From Bacteroidota bacterium (GTDB lineage: Bacteria > Bacteroidota > Ignavibacteria > UBA10030), in assembly GCA_025454835.1 (NCBI GenBank), contig JALONQ010000022.1, positions 1-43,369 on the forward strand: DNA of 43,369 bases, given 5' to 3'. The notes beneath the pieces are model-generated. The model saw only the letters and a program-made list of their open reading frames with translations, was not told where the DNA came from and made no database searches. Below are positions 32,483-40,562 of this stretch, in pieces. The number at the start of each line of letters is the position of its first letter. The first letter of the stretch is position 1. The position numbers and the translations under genes are program-made.

Positions 32483-33722
32483 GCGTTTCTTCTCCAGCCT
32501 GGGCCCCGGTGCTTTCCAGCTGGGCCACGCCAATGATCCGATCGTAGCCCCCGAAGCGTTGGTCATGATAGACAATGAATGCCGTGTAGAGATTGCTCGT
32601 CGCCCAGTCGCTACCTTCCAGCCTCACCCAGTCGTTGCCGTTCAGGACATATTGATAGTCGTACCGGCCACGACGGAGAGGCTTGCGAAGGAAATGGCGC
32701 CGCGTCGAACGGTCATATGCCATCTCCCATTCCGGCCGCACCTTCCAGCCGCTGAATTCCCCGACGAGCGCGATCGAAGGTACGTCGCCGTTCTCATCCC
32801 CGGACCACTTGAACTGGAACTCCACCAGCTCTTCGTCGGACCCTCCGATCGATTCGGAGTACGATGCGAGCCCGTTGCGATCGGGTCGGCCCGGAAAGAA
32901 GAAGCGACTGACGTCGGCACCCGAACGTGGACGCAACGTGTCTCCCGGTGGATAATCGCCGAGGTTGCTCAGGTCGATCTGTCGGTATTCGTTCCCCGCG
33001 AGAAAACCGGCCGCCACGAAGGTCATGCGGTCCGGTCCGGCCCCGTCGACCCATGTGTGAGGGTCGTCATCATAGACCTCAACGCGAGTCCGTCGCGACC
33101 ATTCGCGATTCTTGACAACGTCGACGGATCGGATGAGCAACGGTTGGACCGAGCCTTCGCCCGACCATGGTGCATCCAGCGGAATGGTGAGGCTGACGGA
33201 GATCCCGCGGTCGTAAGGGGCAACGGCCGACGGCAGCCGGCGCTGACGCACACGCATGAGGGCGGAGACATCCCTCTCAGCGCGCACGAAATCGAATACC
33301 CCGACCGACCGTCCGGTCTCTGCCTCCTCGATCCAAGCTCGATAGTAGCCGGAGTACGGAAGGTCCTCGATGCCTTTGGGGCCCGGAATGGTCGTCGTGT
33401 ATTTCCATCGCCATGTCCGCACTCCGCTGGGCGCTGGCCGGTGAGGTATCGCCTCCAGCGACGACATCCGGATCGGGTCGTTGATGAAGACATTGTCCGT
33501 CTCCCGTCCGTTGAGATCCAGGTGTCTGATCCGCATGCGGTAATCGACCGGCTGCGGGGTCGTGCCCTCAAACTCCACCCGAATGCCGCGATCGTCGACA
33601 GCGATCGCAAGGCCTCGCATGCCGAGACCAAGCACTCGAAGGCTGCGTACCGAGGGGTCGAGCGATTCCTGCGCCATGACGATGGACGTCAGCGCCCACC
33701 ACAGAAGTGCCATGTGTTTCAT
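32469..33722 (-). CDS. Probable type IX secretion plug-like protein (DUF5103-like)
   Basis: 417 residues with an N-terminal signal (MALLWWALTSIVMAQ). The first half is beta-rich and contains VDYRMRIRHLDLNGRE, KYTTTIPG and LPYSGYYRAWIEEAETGRSVGVFDF, matching the layout of the first DUF5103 domain. The C-terminal ~100 residues have an E-set-like strand pattern (VGEFSGWK, FLRKPLRRGRYDYQYVL) and end in LEGSDWATSNLYTAFIVYHDQRFGGYDRIIGV, closely following the EGS..T.N.Y..fvYy...yDrliG ending I associate with DUF5103. Such proteins plug the SprA translocon of T9SS. No other T9SS gene is in the window, so the role is inferred. The 3' neighbour's start overlaps its end. Confidence 0.6.
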   Translation of the reverse strand: MKHMALLWWALTSIVMAQESLDPSVRSLRVLGLGMRGLAIAVDDRGIRVEFEGTTPQPVDYRMRIRHLDLNGRETDNVFINDPIRMSSLEAIPHRPAPSGVRTWRWKYTTTIPGPKGIEDLPYSGYYRAWIEEAETGRSVGVFDFVRAERDVSALMRVRQRRLPSAVAPYDRGISVSLTIPLDAPWSGEGSVQPLLIRSVDVVKNREWSRRTRVEVYDDDPHTWVDGAGPDRMTFVAAGFLAGNEYRQIDLSNLGDYPPGDTLRPRSGADVSRFFFPGRPDRNGLASYSESIGGSDEELVEFQFKWSGDENGDVPSIALVGEFSGWKVRPEWEMAYDRSTRRHFLRKPLRRGRYDYQYVLNGNDWVRLEGSDWATSNLYTAFIVYHDQRFGGYDRIIGVAQLESTGAQAGEETRETD

Positions 33723-35200
33723 CGAACGGCCTCATAGAGCGTCACATACTGTGTACCGGGGATCGTTACACCCAATCCGGGCATTTCGAAGGTCATGATC
33801 GGACGGAGCGTCGAGTCTGTCAGCCGCTCTCGGTCGCGCGACCGGTCGACCACATAGTGCGGGTTCACGACCGATCGATAGAGGCGTCGTTGCATCACCT
33901 CATCATAGCTGTACCCCTTGATCGCTTCGCGCAGGGCCGGTGTGGCCAGTCCGACATGGTCCCAGATGCGGCGTTCGCTGATGTACCCGATCATTCCGAT
34001 ATCGGGGGCCAACACGTCGTCGTCGCTGGCGCTGTTGGCCCGAAGCCAGAATGCGATCGGCTTCATGGCCTGTTCCATGCCGGCCGTGAAATAGCGCAGG
34101 TGCTGTGCCACACGAAGTTCGTACACCGCCGTATTGAGCGCCATACTCAGCACACCAGCCGCCAAGACCAGCACCGTCGCGCGACGCAGGCGGCCGGGAC
34201 GGGACTCCAGCCACATCGAGATCGCCAGCATCATCGCCGCCGTCAACAAGATCGACGCCGGGAGCAGATAGCGCGAAATGATCTGGACGCCTTGGCTGGC
34301 GTACGCGACGATCAGGACGAACGGCCAGCCGAGCAACAGCCTCCACCAACGCGTTCGAACCGGGTCAGCGCCGCGTGGAATGGCAAACGCCAGGGCCGCC
34401 AAGACGAGCACCGAGATCCCCTGGCTCGCCGCAATGATACGACCGCCCTCGAAGAGGGCTGCGAACGTCCGTTCGGCGTCGAACCACCATCCCGACTTGC
34501 TGCCGATGGTCGTCGAGAGCATCGTTCCCGTCCAGATCGCCGCGACGGACCACCAGACGGCCACCAAGGCGCTCATAACGGCCAGCGGCAGCACCCAGCG
34601 GCGCAGATGGAGTCCCCAACCTCTGTCGCGGGTGGCAACGACCAGCCAGGGGGCGAGCAGGCCGTATTCAGGACGAACCAGCACGAGCAGGCCCAGCGCG
34701 GCGCCGGCGATGTGCCATTCATCGTCGATGACGTATCGCATGACGAGGATCGTGAGCAGGACGGCCAGCGACGTCTCCATTCCCGAACCGGCCCAACGCA
34801 CGAGGAGGGCGTCAAAGGTCGCCAGGACCGCAGCACTGGCCGCAAGGACACGGTCCTCCGTGAGGGAGAACACCAGGAGCTGGAGCGCAAGGATCGCGAG
34901 GGCCGAAAGCGTGGCATCGAGCGACTTGGCGACGATGTACGGGTCGAGGCCCAGCGCCGCACCGCCGGCGATGAGCATGGCCCAGAGCGGACCGGTGACG
35001 CTGTACGACGGGCCGCCAGGATTGAATGACCATCCTTCGCCCTGGACGACGTTCAACGCCGTCCTCAGGTAGATGTACGTGTCGTCGGGCGTGTAGTCAA
35101 AATGGTTGACCACGCGAAGATAGAAGATCCCAATGGCGAGCGCCGTCAGCAACGGCACCAAGAAGATAAATCGCGGATTTCGCTCCAGCCAAGCGTCCAT
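33719..35200 (-). CDS. Polytopic GT-C-type glycosyltransferase-like membrane protein
   Basis: 493 residues with about ten hydrophobic segments. After the first helix comes NHFDYTPDDTYIYLRTALNVVQGEGWSFNPGG (about 32-63). The DD pair, aromatic-rich motif and 'N-x-x-x-G-x-G-x-x-x-N-P-G' spacing are those of GT-C glycosyltransferases that use lipid-linked sugars (the arabinofuranosyl/mannosyl-transferase-like group). The C-terminal ~130 residues are soluble and probably extracytoplasmic. No donor can be assigned. Its stop overlaps the ATG of the plug-like gene, and it starts 3 bp after the phosphatase gene's stop. Confidence 0.72.
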   Translation of the reverse strand: MDAWLERNPRFIFLVPLLTALAIGIFYLRVVNHFDYTPDDTYIYLRTALNVVQGEGWSFNPGGPSYSVTGPLWAMLIAGGAALGLDPYIVAKSLDATLSALAILALQLLVFSLTEDRVLAASAAVLATFDALLVRWAGSGMETSLAVLLTILVMRYVIDDEWHIAGAALGLLVLVRPEYGLLAPWLVVATRDRGWGLHLRRWVLPLAVMSALVAVWWSVAAIWTGTMLSTTIGSKSGWWFDAERTFAALFEGGRIIAASQGISVLVLAALAFAIPRGADPVRTRWWRLLLGWPFVLIVAYASQGVQIISRYLLPASILLTAAMMLAISMWLESRPGRLRRATVLVLAAGVLSMALNTAVYELRVAQHLRYFTAGMEQAMKPIAFWLRANSASDDDVLAPDIGMIGYISERRIWDHVGLATPALREAIKGYSYDEVMQRRLYRSVVNPHYVVDRSRDRERLTDSTLRPIMTFEMPGLGVTIPGTQYVTLYEAVR

Positions 35201-35203
35201 GTG

Positions 35204-35866
35204 TCAGGCCGAAGGAGTGGCGACCGAACGGGCCCAAGCGCTGAAGTCTTCGACGGAATGGAACGTGAAATCGCGCTGGAGTTGGAGCGCGCGATCCCTG
35301 TTGAACGCGTCCCAGAGCACGGACGCGACCGGGACCCCCGCTTCTTTGGCCGCGAGGATGTCGGCAGCCGAGTCGCCGACCATGACGGTCCGGCTTGGTT
35401 CGAGACCGAGGTCGCGCATGATCGATTGGATGCCCTCTCCAGACGGCTTGTGCTTCACCACATCGTTGCCCGTCACCACTTTGCGAAAATAGTGCGTGAG
35501 TCCAAGCACATCGAGCGTAATGTCGGTCGTGTGGCGACCTTTGCCAGTGAACACAGCCAGCGCCACGCCTCGCTGATGCAGTTCCTCGAGCAGGGCCGGA
35601 ATGCCCTCATAGACTGACGCGAGCTCCCGGTGGTGGCCCTTGTAGAATGCCAGATAGCGCTCCATGGCCTCATCGAGCTGGTCGTCGCCCACGATGGCGC
35701 GGAGCGCCCCTTCTTCCGGGGGACCGAACAGAGCCGCGATCTCTCGGTCGGACATGGTGCCGCCACGATAACGCTGCACGATATGATTGAACGAATCGAA
35801 GATCAGACGGTTCGTGTTCGTGATCGTCCCGTCCATGTCAAACACGAACGCCGAGAACGTGGTCAT
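35204..35866 (-). CDS. HAD-family phosphatase (phosphoglycolate phosphatase-like)
   Basis: 220 residues. Motif I FDMDGT (D10 nucleophile, D12 acid/base), motif II Ser/Thr in AVFTGKG (about residue 105), motif III Lys in KHKPSGEG, motif IV VMVGDSAADILAAKEAG. The helical cap between residues ~16 and 85 is the C1 type used by PGP/beta-phosphoglucomutase-like enzymes. Substrate unknown. It lies downstream of the aldolase terminator and heads the unit that continues into the GT-C, plug-like, oxidoreductase and CCA-enzyme genes. Confidence 0.85.
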   Translation of the reverse strand: MTTFSAFVFDMDGTITNTNRLIFDSFNHIVQRYRGGTMSDREIAALFGPPEEGALRAIVGDDQLDEAMERYLAFYKGHHRELASVYEGIPALLEELHQRGVALAVFTGKGRHTTDITLDVLGLTHYFRKVVTGNDVVKHKPSGEGIQSIMRDLGLEPSRTVMVGDSAADILAAKEAGVPVASVLWDAFNRDRALQLQRDFTFHSVEDFSAWARSVATPSA

Positions 35867-35881
35867 AGGTTGGTCGTCGTC

Positions 35882-35922
35882 GCGAAAAGAACGAAGGCGC
35901 CAGGGAGTGCCTGACGCCTTCG
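35882..35922 (-). terminator. Intrinsic terminator of the aldolase gene
   Basis: On the minus strand the stem CGAAGGCG (35915-35922) pairs with CGCCTTCG (35892-35899), with further pairing of CAGG/CCTG inside. It is followed directly by TTCTTTTCGC (35882-35891). It lies 30 bp after the aldolase stop, so the aldolase is monocistronic, with possible read-through into the HAD gene. Confidence 0.75.
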
Positions 35923-35951
35923 CCCGAAGTCGTGTGGCCGAACGATCTCCG

Positions 35952-37016
35952 TCAGGCGATCGTCACGTCCTTGGACAGATAGACATCCTGGATCGCATTG
36001 AGGATCCCGACACCCTCCGCCATCGGCCTCTGGAAGGCTTTCCGCCCGGAGATGAGGCCCATACCGCCGGCGCGTTTGTTGATGACCGCTGTACGCACCG
36101 CCTCGGCGATGTCGTTCTTGCCCGACGGTCCGCCCGAATTGATAAGGCCGGCGCGACCCATGTAGCAGTTGGCCACTTGGTATCGGGTCAGGTCGATCGG
36201 ATGGTCCGTCGTCAGTTCGCTGTAGACCTTCTTGTCGATCTTGCCGTACGGGCTTTCCTTCGTGTTGAGCGCCAGATAGCCGCCGTTGTTTTCCGGCAGC
36301 TTCTGCTTGATGATGTCCGCTTCGATCGTCACGCCGAGGTGGTTGGCCTGGCCGGTGAGGTCCGCCGACACGTGATAGTCCTTCTCGGGCGTCTTGAAGG
36401 CGTTGTTGCGCGTGTAGCACCACAAGATCGTGCCCATCCCCATCTCGTGCGCGGCCTGGAATGCCTGGCTCACATCCCACAGTTGACGGCGGGATTCGGC
36501 GGAGCCGAAGTAGACCGTGGCGCCGACCGCAACCGCTCCCATGTCATACGCCTGCTTGATGCTGGCGAAGAAGGTCTCGTCGTACGTGTTCGGGTGGGAC
36601 AGGAACTCGTTATGGTTGAACTTGAGGACGAACGGAATGCGGTGGGCATACTTGCGGGACATCATGCCCAGAACGCCGAGCGTCGATGCGACCGCGTTGC
36701 ATCCCCCTTCGATCGCGAGCTTCACGATGTTCTCGGGGTCGAAGTAAGCCGGATTCGGCGCGAACGATGCGCCGGCCGAGTGCTCGATCCCCTGGTCCAC
36801 GGGGAGGATGGAGAGATAACCAGTGCCGGCGAGCCGGCCCGTATTGAACATCTGGTGCAGACTCCGCAAGACCTGCGGAGTGCGGTCTGACAAGGCAAAG
36901 ACACGATCCACAAAGTCCGGACTCGGGACGTAGATCGATTCTTTCGGAATGGTCGTGCACGTGTGTTCGAGCAACGACTTCGCATCTGGACCCAGCAATT
37001 CCTGAATGTTCACCAT
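35952..37016 (-). CDS. fbaB: Class I fructose-bisphosphate aldolase (FbaB/DhnA type)
   Basis: 354 residues. Schiff-base aldolase of the FbaB/DhnA family: VDQGIEHS (73-80), KFNHNEF (132-138), and the catalytic Lys in ADIIKQKLP (K237), with the phosphate-binding GGPSGK near 303-308 and SGRKAFQRP near the C-terminus. It cleaves fructose-1,6-bisphosphate in glycolysis or runs in reverse in gluconeogenesis. ATG 37016 is chosen over an in-frame ATG at 37034 because GGAG lies 9 bases before it. It has its own promoter (37080-37108) and terminator (35882-35922), fitting a strongly expressed central-metabolism gene. Confidence 0.92.
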   Translation of the reverse strand: MVNIQELLGPDAKSLLEHTCTTIPKESIYVPSPDFVDRVFALSDRTPQVLRSLHQMFNTGRLAGTGYLSILPVDQGIEHSAGASFAPNPAYFDPENIVKLAIEGGCNAVASTLGVLGMMSRKYAHRIPFVLKFNHNEFLSHPNTYDETFFASIKQAYDMGAVAVGATVYFGSAESRRQLWDVSQAFQAAHEMGMGTILWCYTRNNAFKTPEKDYHVSADLTGQANHLGVTIEADIIKQKLPENNGGYLALNTKESPYGKIDKKVYSELTTDHPIDLTRYQVANCYMGRAGLINSGGPSGKNDIAEAVRTAVINKRAGGMGLISGRKAFQRPMAEGVGILNAIQDVYLSKDVTIA

Positions 37017-37079
37017 GGGACAAGACTCCATCAAAGGTCGTTCGAGATCGGATGATCAAGCTGTGCAACACTGACGAAC

Positions 37080-37108
37080 AATATACCAAAGACTTCGAGG
37101 GACTGCAA
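37080..37108 (-). promoter_or_regulatory. Sigma70-type promoter of the aldolase gene
   Basis: On the minus strand TTGCAG (37103-37108), a 17-base spacer, then TATATT (37080-37085). The predicted start is near 37073, leaving a leader of about 57 bases with GGAG before ATG 37016. The same hexamers and spacing occur at 19187-19215, which supports both calls. It sits in the short gap behind the DUF4382 stop at 37119. Confidence 0.6.
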
Positions 37109-37118
37109 ACGAAGCGGG

Positions 37119-37910
37119 TCACCGTTGACCGACGCGCAGGCGCAGAGGCACTGCGCCGATATTGGTCGTCTGACGCGGCACGACGACAACATTCGTCAGG
37201 GTCGTATCAAGAAAGGCAGGCAAGGTTGAGGCGATCGTGATCTGATAGGTCCCTTCGGGCAGATCCACGAGCTGGAACGAATTGTTCCCGGAGGCCGCCA
37301 GGCTGTAGGTGGAAACGGAGTCGTTGCCGGCGACCGTCGTGATCGTCGCGAGCAACGAATCCGGAACGATCGCGCCTGCGATGGAACCCGCCAGGTCCGT
37401 GCGCTGAACACGGATGACCGGACGCAATTCAAATTGGCCATTGCTCCCGACCCGGATCGAGCGCGACACGTCGAAATCGAACGTGAGGCCTATCAATCCC
37501 CCTTCGACCACTTCGAAGTCCGCGTCGACCTCCGCCCCCTCTTGCAGGGGTTCGGGAATGAAGACCGTGCGCTCAAACCCCCGTTCGATCAGGTTGGAGA
37601 CCCCATACAGAATGAGGACCTTGTCATATCGACCGACCGGCAGCGATGCGGATGCCAACGTCGCCGAGATCCCGTTGCGCAGGTCGAGCAGATCAAACGA
37701 CTGCACGTCCTCGCTTATGATCGTCCATCCGAAGCTACTTCCTGCACTTGCACGATGGACCGATACGCGCCGCACGACGATATTGACGGCATCATAGACG
37801 GCCGGAGCGTCGACCAATTTGATCCGAAAGTCGCCGCGGAAGCTGGTGTCGTCAGGGTTCTGACACCCCACGACCGCGAGCATGACGAGCAAGCCCATGG
37901 GTACGCGCAT
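37119..37910 (-). CDS. DUF4382 lipoprotein
   Basis: 263 residues from ATG 37910. A lipobox (LAVVGC, Cys near residue 16) is followed by a DUF4382 domain: FRIKLVDAPAVYDAVNIVVRRVSVH, then SFDLLDLRNGISATLASASLPVGRYDKVLILY (about 80-110). A C-terminal carboxypeptidase-regulatory-like beta-sandwich (GSIAGAIVPDS through GTYQITI, about 175-240) follows. Function unknown; an outer-membrane surface lipoprotein is likely. No Shine-Dalgarno is present. On the minus strand TTGCAT (37941-37946), 18 bases, TATCTT (37917-37922) ends 6 bases before the ATG, suggesting a leaderless transcript. Confidence 0.83.
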   Translation of the reverse strand: MRVPMGLLVMLAVVGCQNPDDTSFRGDFRIKLVDAPAVYDAVNIVVRRVSVHRASAGSSFGWTIISEDVQSFDLLDLRNGISATLASASLPVGRYDKVLILYGVSNLIERGFERTVFIPEPLQEGAEVDADFEVVEGGLIGLTFDFDVSRSIRVGSNGQFELRPVIRVQRTDLAGSIAGAIVPDSLLATITTVAGNDSVSTYSLAASGNNSFQLVDLPEGTYQITIASTLPAFLDTTLTNVVVVPRQTTNIGAVPLRLRVGQR

Positions 37911-37964
37911 GGACGAAAGATATCCAAGATTTGAATCAACATGCAATTCTGTCTACTTTGTTTC
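37911..37964. promoter_or_regulatory. Overlapping divergent promoters with predicted leaderless starts
   Basis: In this 54-bp divergent gap the plus strand has TTGAAT (37931-37936), 17 bases, TACTTT (37954-37959), ending 5 bases before ATG 37965. The minus strand has TTGCAT (37941-37946), 18 bases, TATCTT (37917-37922), ending 6 bases before ATG 37910. The two promoters overlap, so their use should be mutually exclusive. Neither gene has a Shine-Dalgarno. An ATG at 37941 in frame with the methyltransferase is rejected as the main start. Confidence 0.4.
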
Positions 37965-39137
37965 ATGAAAGAGACCGTCACCCTTCGACCCCGAGAAGAG
38001 CGCCGCCTGCTCGATGGCCACTTGTGGGTCTTTTCGAATGAGATCGCCGCCGTCGAGGGCTCGCCAGGGCCAGGGACCGTCGTCGAGGTCCGTCGACACG
38101 ACGGCCGGCGGATCGGCTTCGGATTCTACCACCCCCATTCACTCATCGCCGTCCGAATGCTGGGCCACGCGCCCCGGCCGATCGACCGGGACTTCTTCTA
38201 TGAACGGATCAACGCCGCCCTTCAACGACGGCAACGGCTCTTCCCCGACGACACGGCGTATCGCATCGTCCACGGCGAGTCTGACGGATTGCCCGGCCTC
38301 ATTGTCGACCGATACGGGGCTTCCGTCGTGCTGCAGGCTCTCTCGGCGGGCATGGATGCCCGCCTCGACCTGATCTGCGATGTGGTGGAGGAACTTCTCC
38401 AACCGTCTGCGATCGTCGGACGGAATGATTCGTCCCTCAGGACCCTGGAGGGGCTGCCGGAATCTTCGTCCGTGCTTCGGGGGACGCTGGAAGGCGAGGT
38501 CGAAGTGATCGAGAACGGATTGCACTATGGCGTCGACATCGTGCACGGACAGAAGACGGGACTCTTTCTCGACCAGAAGCTGAACCGCTTGCGTGTTCGC
38601 CGTTATGCCCGAGGGCGTACCGTCTTGGATTGCTTCTGTAACGACGGCGGATTCAGCCTCAACGCGGTCCGCGGCGGGGCTGTCCGAGTCGACGGCGTGG
38701 ACATCTCGGCCGAGGCGACGGCCCGGGCCTCAGACAACGCCCGCCGCAACGCCATGGCGAACGTGCATTTCTCGACGGCCGATGTCTTCGACGACCTCAG
38801 GAACCGTTCACACCAGACGGAACGTTATGGAATGATCGTGCTCGACCCCCCGTCATTCACGAAAAGCCGGAAGACCGTCGCCACGGCCTTGCGAGGCTAC
38901 CGGACGATCAATACCATGGCGATGGGATTGCTCGAGCAGAACGGCGTCCTCGTTAGCGCGTCGTGCTCGCATCACATCGATCGTGATGCATTTCTGGAGA
39001 TGCTTCACGACAGTGCAGTCAAGGCGGGGCGGACGATCCAAGTGGCGGAAGTGTGTGGCGCTTCACCCGATCACCCCACGCTGCTGGCCATGCCAGAGAC
39101 CAGCTACCTGACACTTGCGGTGCTGATCGCCACGTGA
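37965..39137 (+). CDS. rlmI: Class I SAM-dependent rRNA methyltransferase (RlmI-like)
   Basis: 390 residues. An N-terminal PUA-like domain (LRPREERRLLDGHLWVFSNEI, VVEVRRHDGRRIGFGFYHP) is followed by an EEHEA-type central region (GESDGLPGLIVDRYG) and a Rossmann methyltransferase domain with VLDCFCNDGGFSL (SAM loop, about 220-232), VDGVDIS and the catalytic-loop-like LDPPSFTKSR. This is the RlmI family, which makes 5-methylcytosine in 23S rRNA in E. coli; the exact target here is inferred. Start at ATG 37965; an in-frame ATG eight codons earlier lacks support. The gene ends 42 bp before the next. Confidence 0.88.
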   Translation: MKETVTLRPREERRLLDGHLWVFSNEIAAVEGSPGPGTVVEVRRHDGRRIGFGFYHPHSLIAVRMLGHAPRPIDRDFFYERINAALQRRQRLFPDDTAYRIVHGESDGLPGLIVDRYGASVVLQALSAGMDARLDLICDVVEELLQPSAIVGRNDSSLRTLEGLPESSSVLRGTLEGEVEVIENGLHYGVDIVHGQKTGLFLDQKLNRLRVRRYARGRTVLDCFCNDGGFSLNAVRGGAVRVDGVDISAEATARASDNARRNAMANVHFSTADVFDDLRNRSHQTERYGMIVLDPPSFTKSRKTVATALRGYRTINTMAMGLLEQNGVLVSASCSHHIDRDAFLEMLHDSAVKAGRTIQVAEVCGASPDHPTLLAMPETSYLTLAVLIAT

Positions 39138-39144
39138 GTGAGCG

Positions 39145-39173
39145 TTGCCATTCGCCTGTGACCGGAGTACATT
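39145..39173 (+). promoter_or_regulatory. Candidate promoter with leaderless start for the beta-barrel gene
   Basis: TTGCCA (39145-39150), 17 bases, TACATT (39168-39173). The -10 ends 6 bases before ATG 39180, so the predicted transcript starts at or beside the start codon. No Shine-Dalgarno precedes the ATG. The spacing resembles that of the two genes at 37910 and 37965. Confidence 0.4.
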
Positions 39174-39179
39174 GAACCC

Positions 39180-39932
39180 ATGAACCGTCTCTCGCGTTGC
39201 CTCAACCGTGTTCGAGTCCCTCTCGCGCTCGTCGTCATCGCCGTCTTCTTCTCGGAGGCGCTGAAAGCACAAGAGCCGACTCGGCCTGATACGGCCATCG
39301 TCTTTCGGCCTTTCAAGCCGCAGCTTCTGACCGAGGCGCTGTTTCAGCAACGACTGACCGCATGGGGCTTCGACCTCCTGATCTCCGAGAATGGTTTCGG
39401 CCTTGGCGGGTTCTACCGGCGGGAGCTTACTGACGACCTTGCGGGGACAATCACCTTCGCCATCTCGGACGTCAAGGATGATGGCGAGGTCGAGTACATC
39501 AACTACTACGGACAGAGTTACGTCCCGGGAAAGAAGAACCGCCTGGTAATGCTGCCGCTCATGGCATCGCTGCAGTATCGATTGTTCCGGGACGACATCG
39601 TGGACAACTTCCGCCCGTACGTCACGGCCGGAGCAGGGCCCACGACCCTGTTCATCTCACCCTACGCACGCATCACGGATTACGGCGGAGGCACCTTCGT
39701 CTCCGAGAAGATCGATTTCTTTGAGAGCCTCAAGTACGGAAAGGCTCACACGACCGTGGGCGGCTTCGTCGGCGCAGGTGCGTACTTTGGCCGCGATCGG
39801 ACCAACGTCATGGGGCTCAGTGTGCGCTACTATTTCATCCCGGTGAAGAACGGGATCGAAGTGATGCAGGGGGGCTTCGTGAAGGAGTTCGGGGGGCTGT
39901 ACATCACGCTGCACTTCGGTTCGGCCTCGTAG
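39180..39932 (+). CDS. Putative outer-membrane beta-barrel protein
   Basis: 250 residues with a signal segment (VPLALVVIAVFFSEALKAQ, cleavage near 30). The rest alternates amphipathic strands with Gly/Tyr/Phe turns (GFGLGGFYRRELTDDLAGTITFAIS, NNFRPYVTAGAGPTTLF-like segment, VMGLSVRYYFIPV, GGLYITLHFGSAS). It ends in an aromatic-containing strand, as in small outer-membrane barrels. No specific family is recognised. It is convergent with uvrA, with 14 bp between stops. A 10-bp hairpin (39967-39995) downstream could terminate it. Confidence 0.65.
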   Translation: MNRLSRCLNRVRVPLALVVIAVFFSEALKAQEPTRPDTAIVFRPFKPQLLTEALFQQRLTAWGFDLLISENGFGLGGFYRRELTDDLAGTITFAISDVKDDGEVEYINYYGQSYVPGKKNRLVMLPLMASLQYRLFRDDIVDNFRPYVTAGAGPTTLFISPYARITDYGGGTFVSEKIDFFESLKYGKAHTTVGGFVGAGAYFGRDRTNVMGLSVRYYFIPVKNGIEVMQGGFVKEFGGLYITLHFGSAS

Positions 39933-39946
39933 CAACCGACCCGACG

Positions 39947-40477
39947 CTACTTCTTCTTTTTCGCTTGACGTCCCGCACGTTGTTCGCGGGACGTCGTCGT
40001 TTCCGCTGCCTTCCCCAACACCGATCGCAGGAACTGCCCCGTGAGCGAGCGTGGGTCCTGTGCGATCTCCTCGGGTGTGCCCACCGCCACGACCTCGCCC
40101 CCTTCGTCGCCCGCATCAGGCCCCAGGTCGATGACCATGTCGGCCGATTTGATCACATGGAGATTGTGCTCGATGACGACGAGCGAATGGCCCGCAGCCA
40201 AGAGGGCATCGAAGCACTTCAGCAGAGTGGCGATGTCGTCGAGATGCAGCCCGGTGGTCGGTTCGTCGAAGATGAAGAGGCCACGCCCCGCCTCCTCGGA
40301 GGCCGTGAGATGATGGGCCAGCTTGATCCGCTGGGCTTCGCCGCCGGAGAGCGTCGTCGCCGGCTGCCCAAGTCGAAGGTAGCCCAGACCAACGTTTGCC
40401 AGCACCGAAAGTTTCTTCGCGACGCGGCGTCCTTCCGGATGCTCAGAGAAGAACCTGATCCCCTCGGCAACCGACGC
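39947..40477 (-). pseudogene. uvrA: uvrA, 3' part only, cut at a sequence junction
   Basis: About 177 C-terminal residues of excinuclease ABC subunit A, truncated at its 5' side. Recognisable are VAEGIRFF (aligned to the TIEEAREFF block), GLGYLRLGQPATTLSGGEAQRIKLA (ABC signature), LFIFDEPTTGLHLDDIATLL (Walker B), VVIEHNLHVIKSADMVIDLGP (H-loop) and a Lys-rich C-terminus. Similarity stops at about 40475-40477: the conserved Met before the SV pair is Ala, and upstream codons are unrelated high-GC sequence. The frame stays open to 40777 but is not UvrA. Full-length UvrA is about 940 residues, so ~760 residues are missing. An assembly join is more likely than a natural deletion of this repair gene. 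Confidence 0.85.
39967..39995 (+). terminator. Possible terminator of the beta-barrel gene inside the uvrA 3' end
   Basis: A perfect 10-bp stem (GACGTCCCGC at 39967-39976 and GCGGGACGTC at 39986-39995) with a 9-base loop, followed by GTCGTTTCC. It lies 35 bp past the stop of the plus-strand gene, within the last codons of uvrA. The T-tract is weak. Confidence 0.35.
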
Positions 40478-40562
40478 TGACCTCTGCTCGAGCACCGGGC
40501 GGCGGTCGACCCCGACGGGGTCGATCGCCGCCCGTGCCATGCCCGGCCCCGGAGACACCCCC
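40478..40562. other. Junction zone between the two genome types, with a long hairpin
   Basis: UvrA similarity ends near 40477 and high-GC sequence follows. At 40497-40533 there is a 17-bp stem with one G:T pair and a 3-base loop (GGGCGGCGGTCGACCCC, GAC, GGGGTCGATCGCCGCCC). No T-run follows on either strand. It may be a terminator of a lost upstream gene on the high-GC side. GGAGA at 40551-40555 serves the next gene. Confidence 0.6.
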
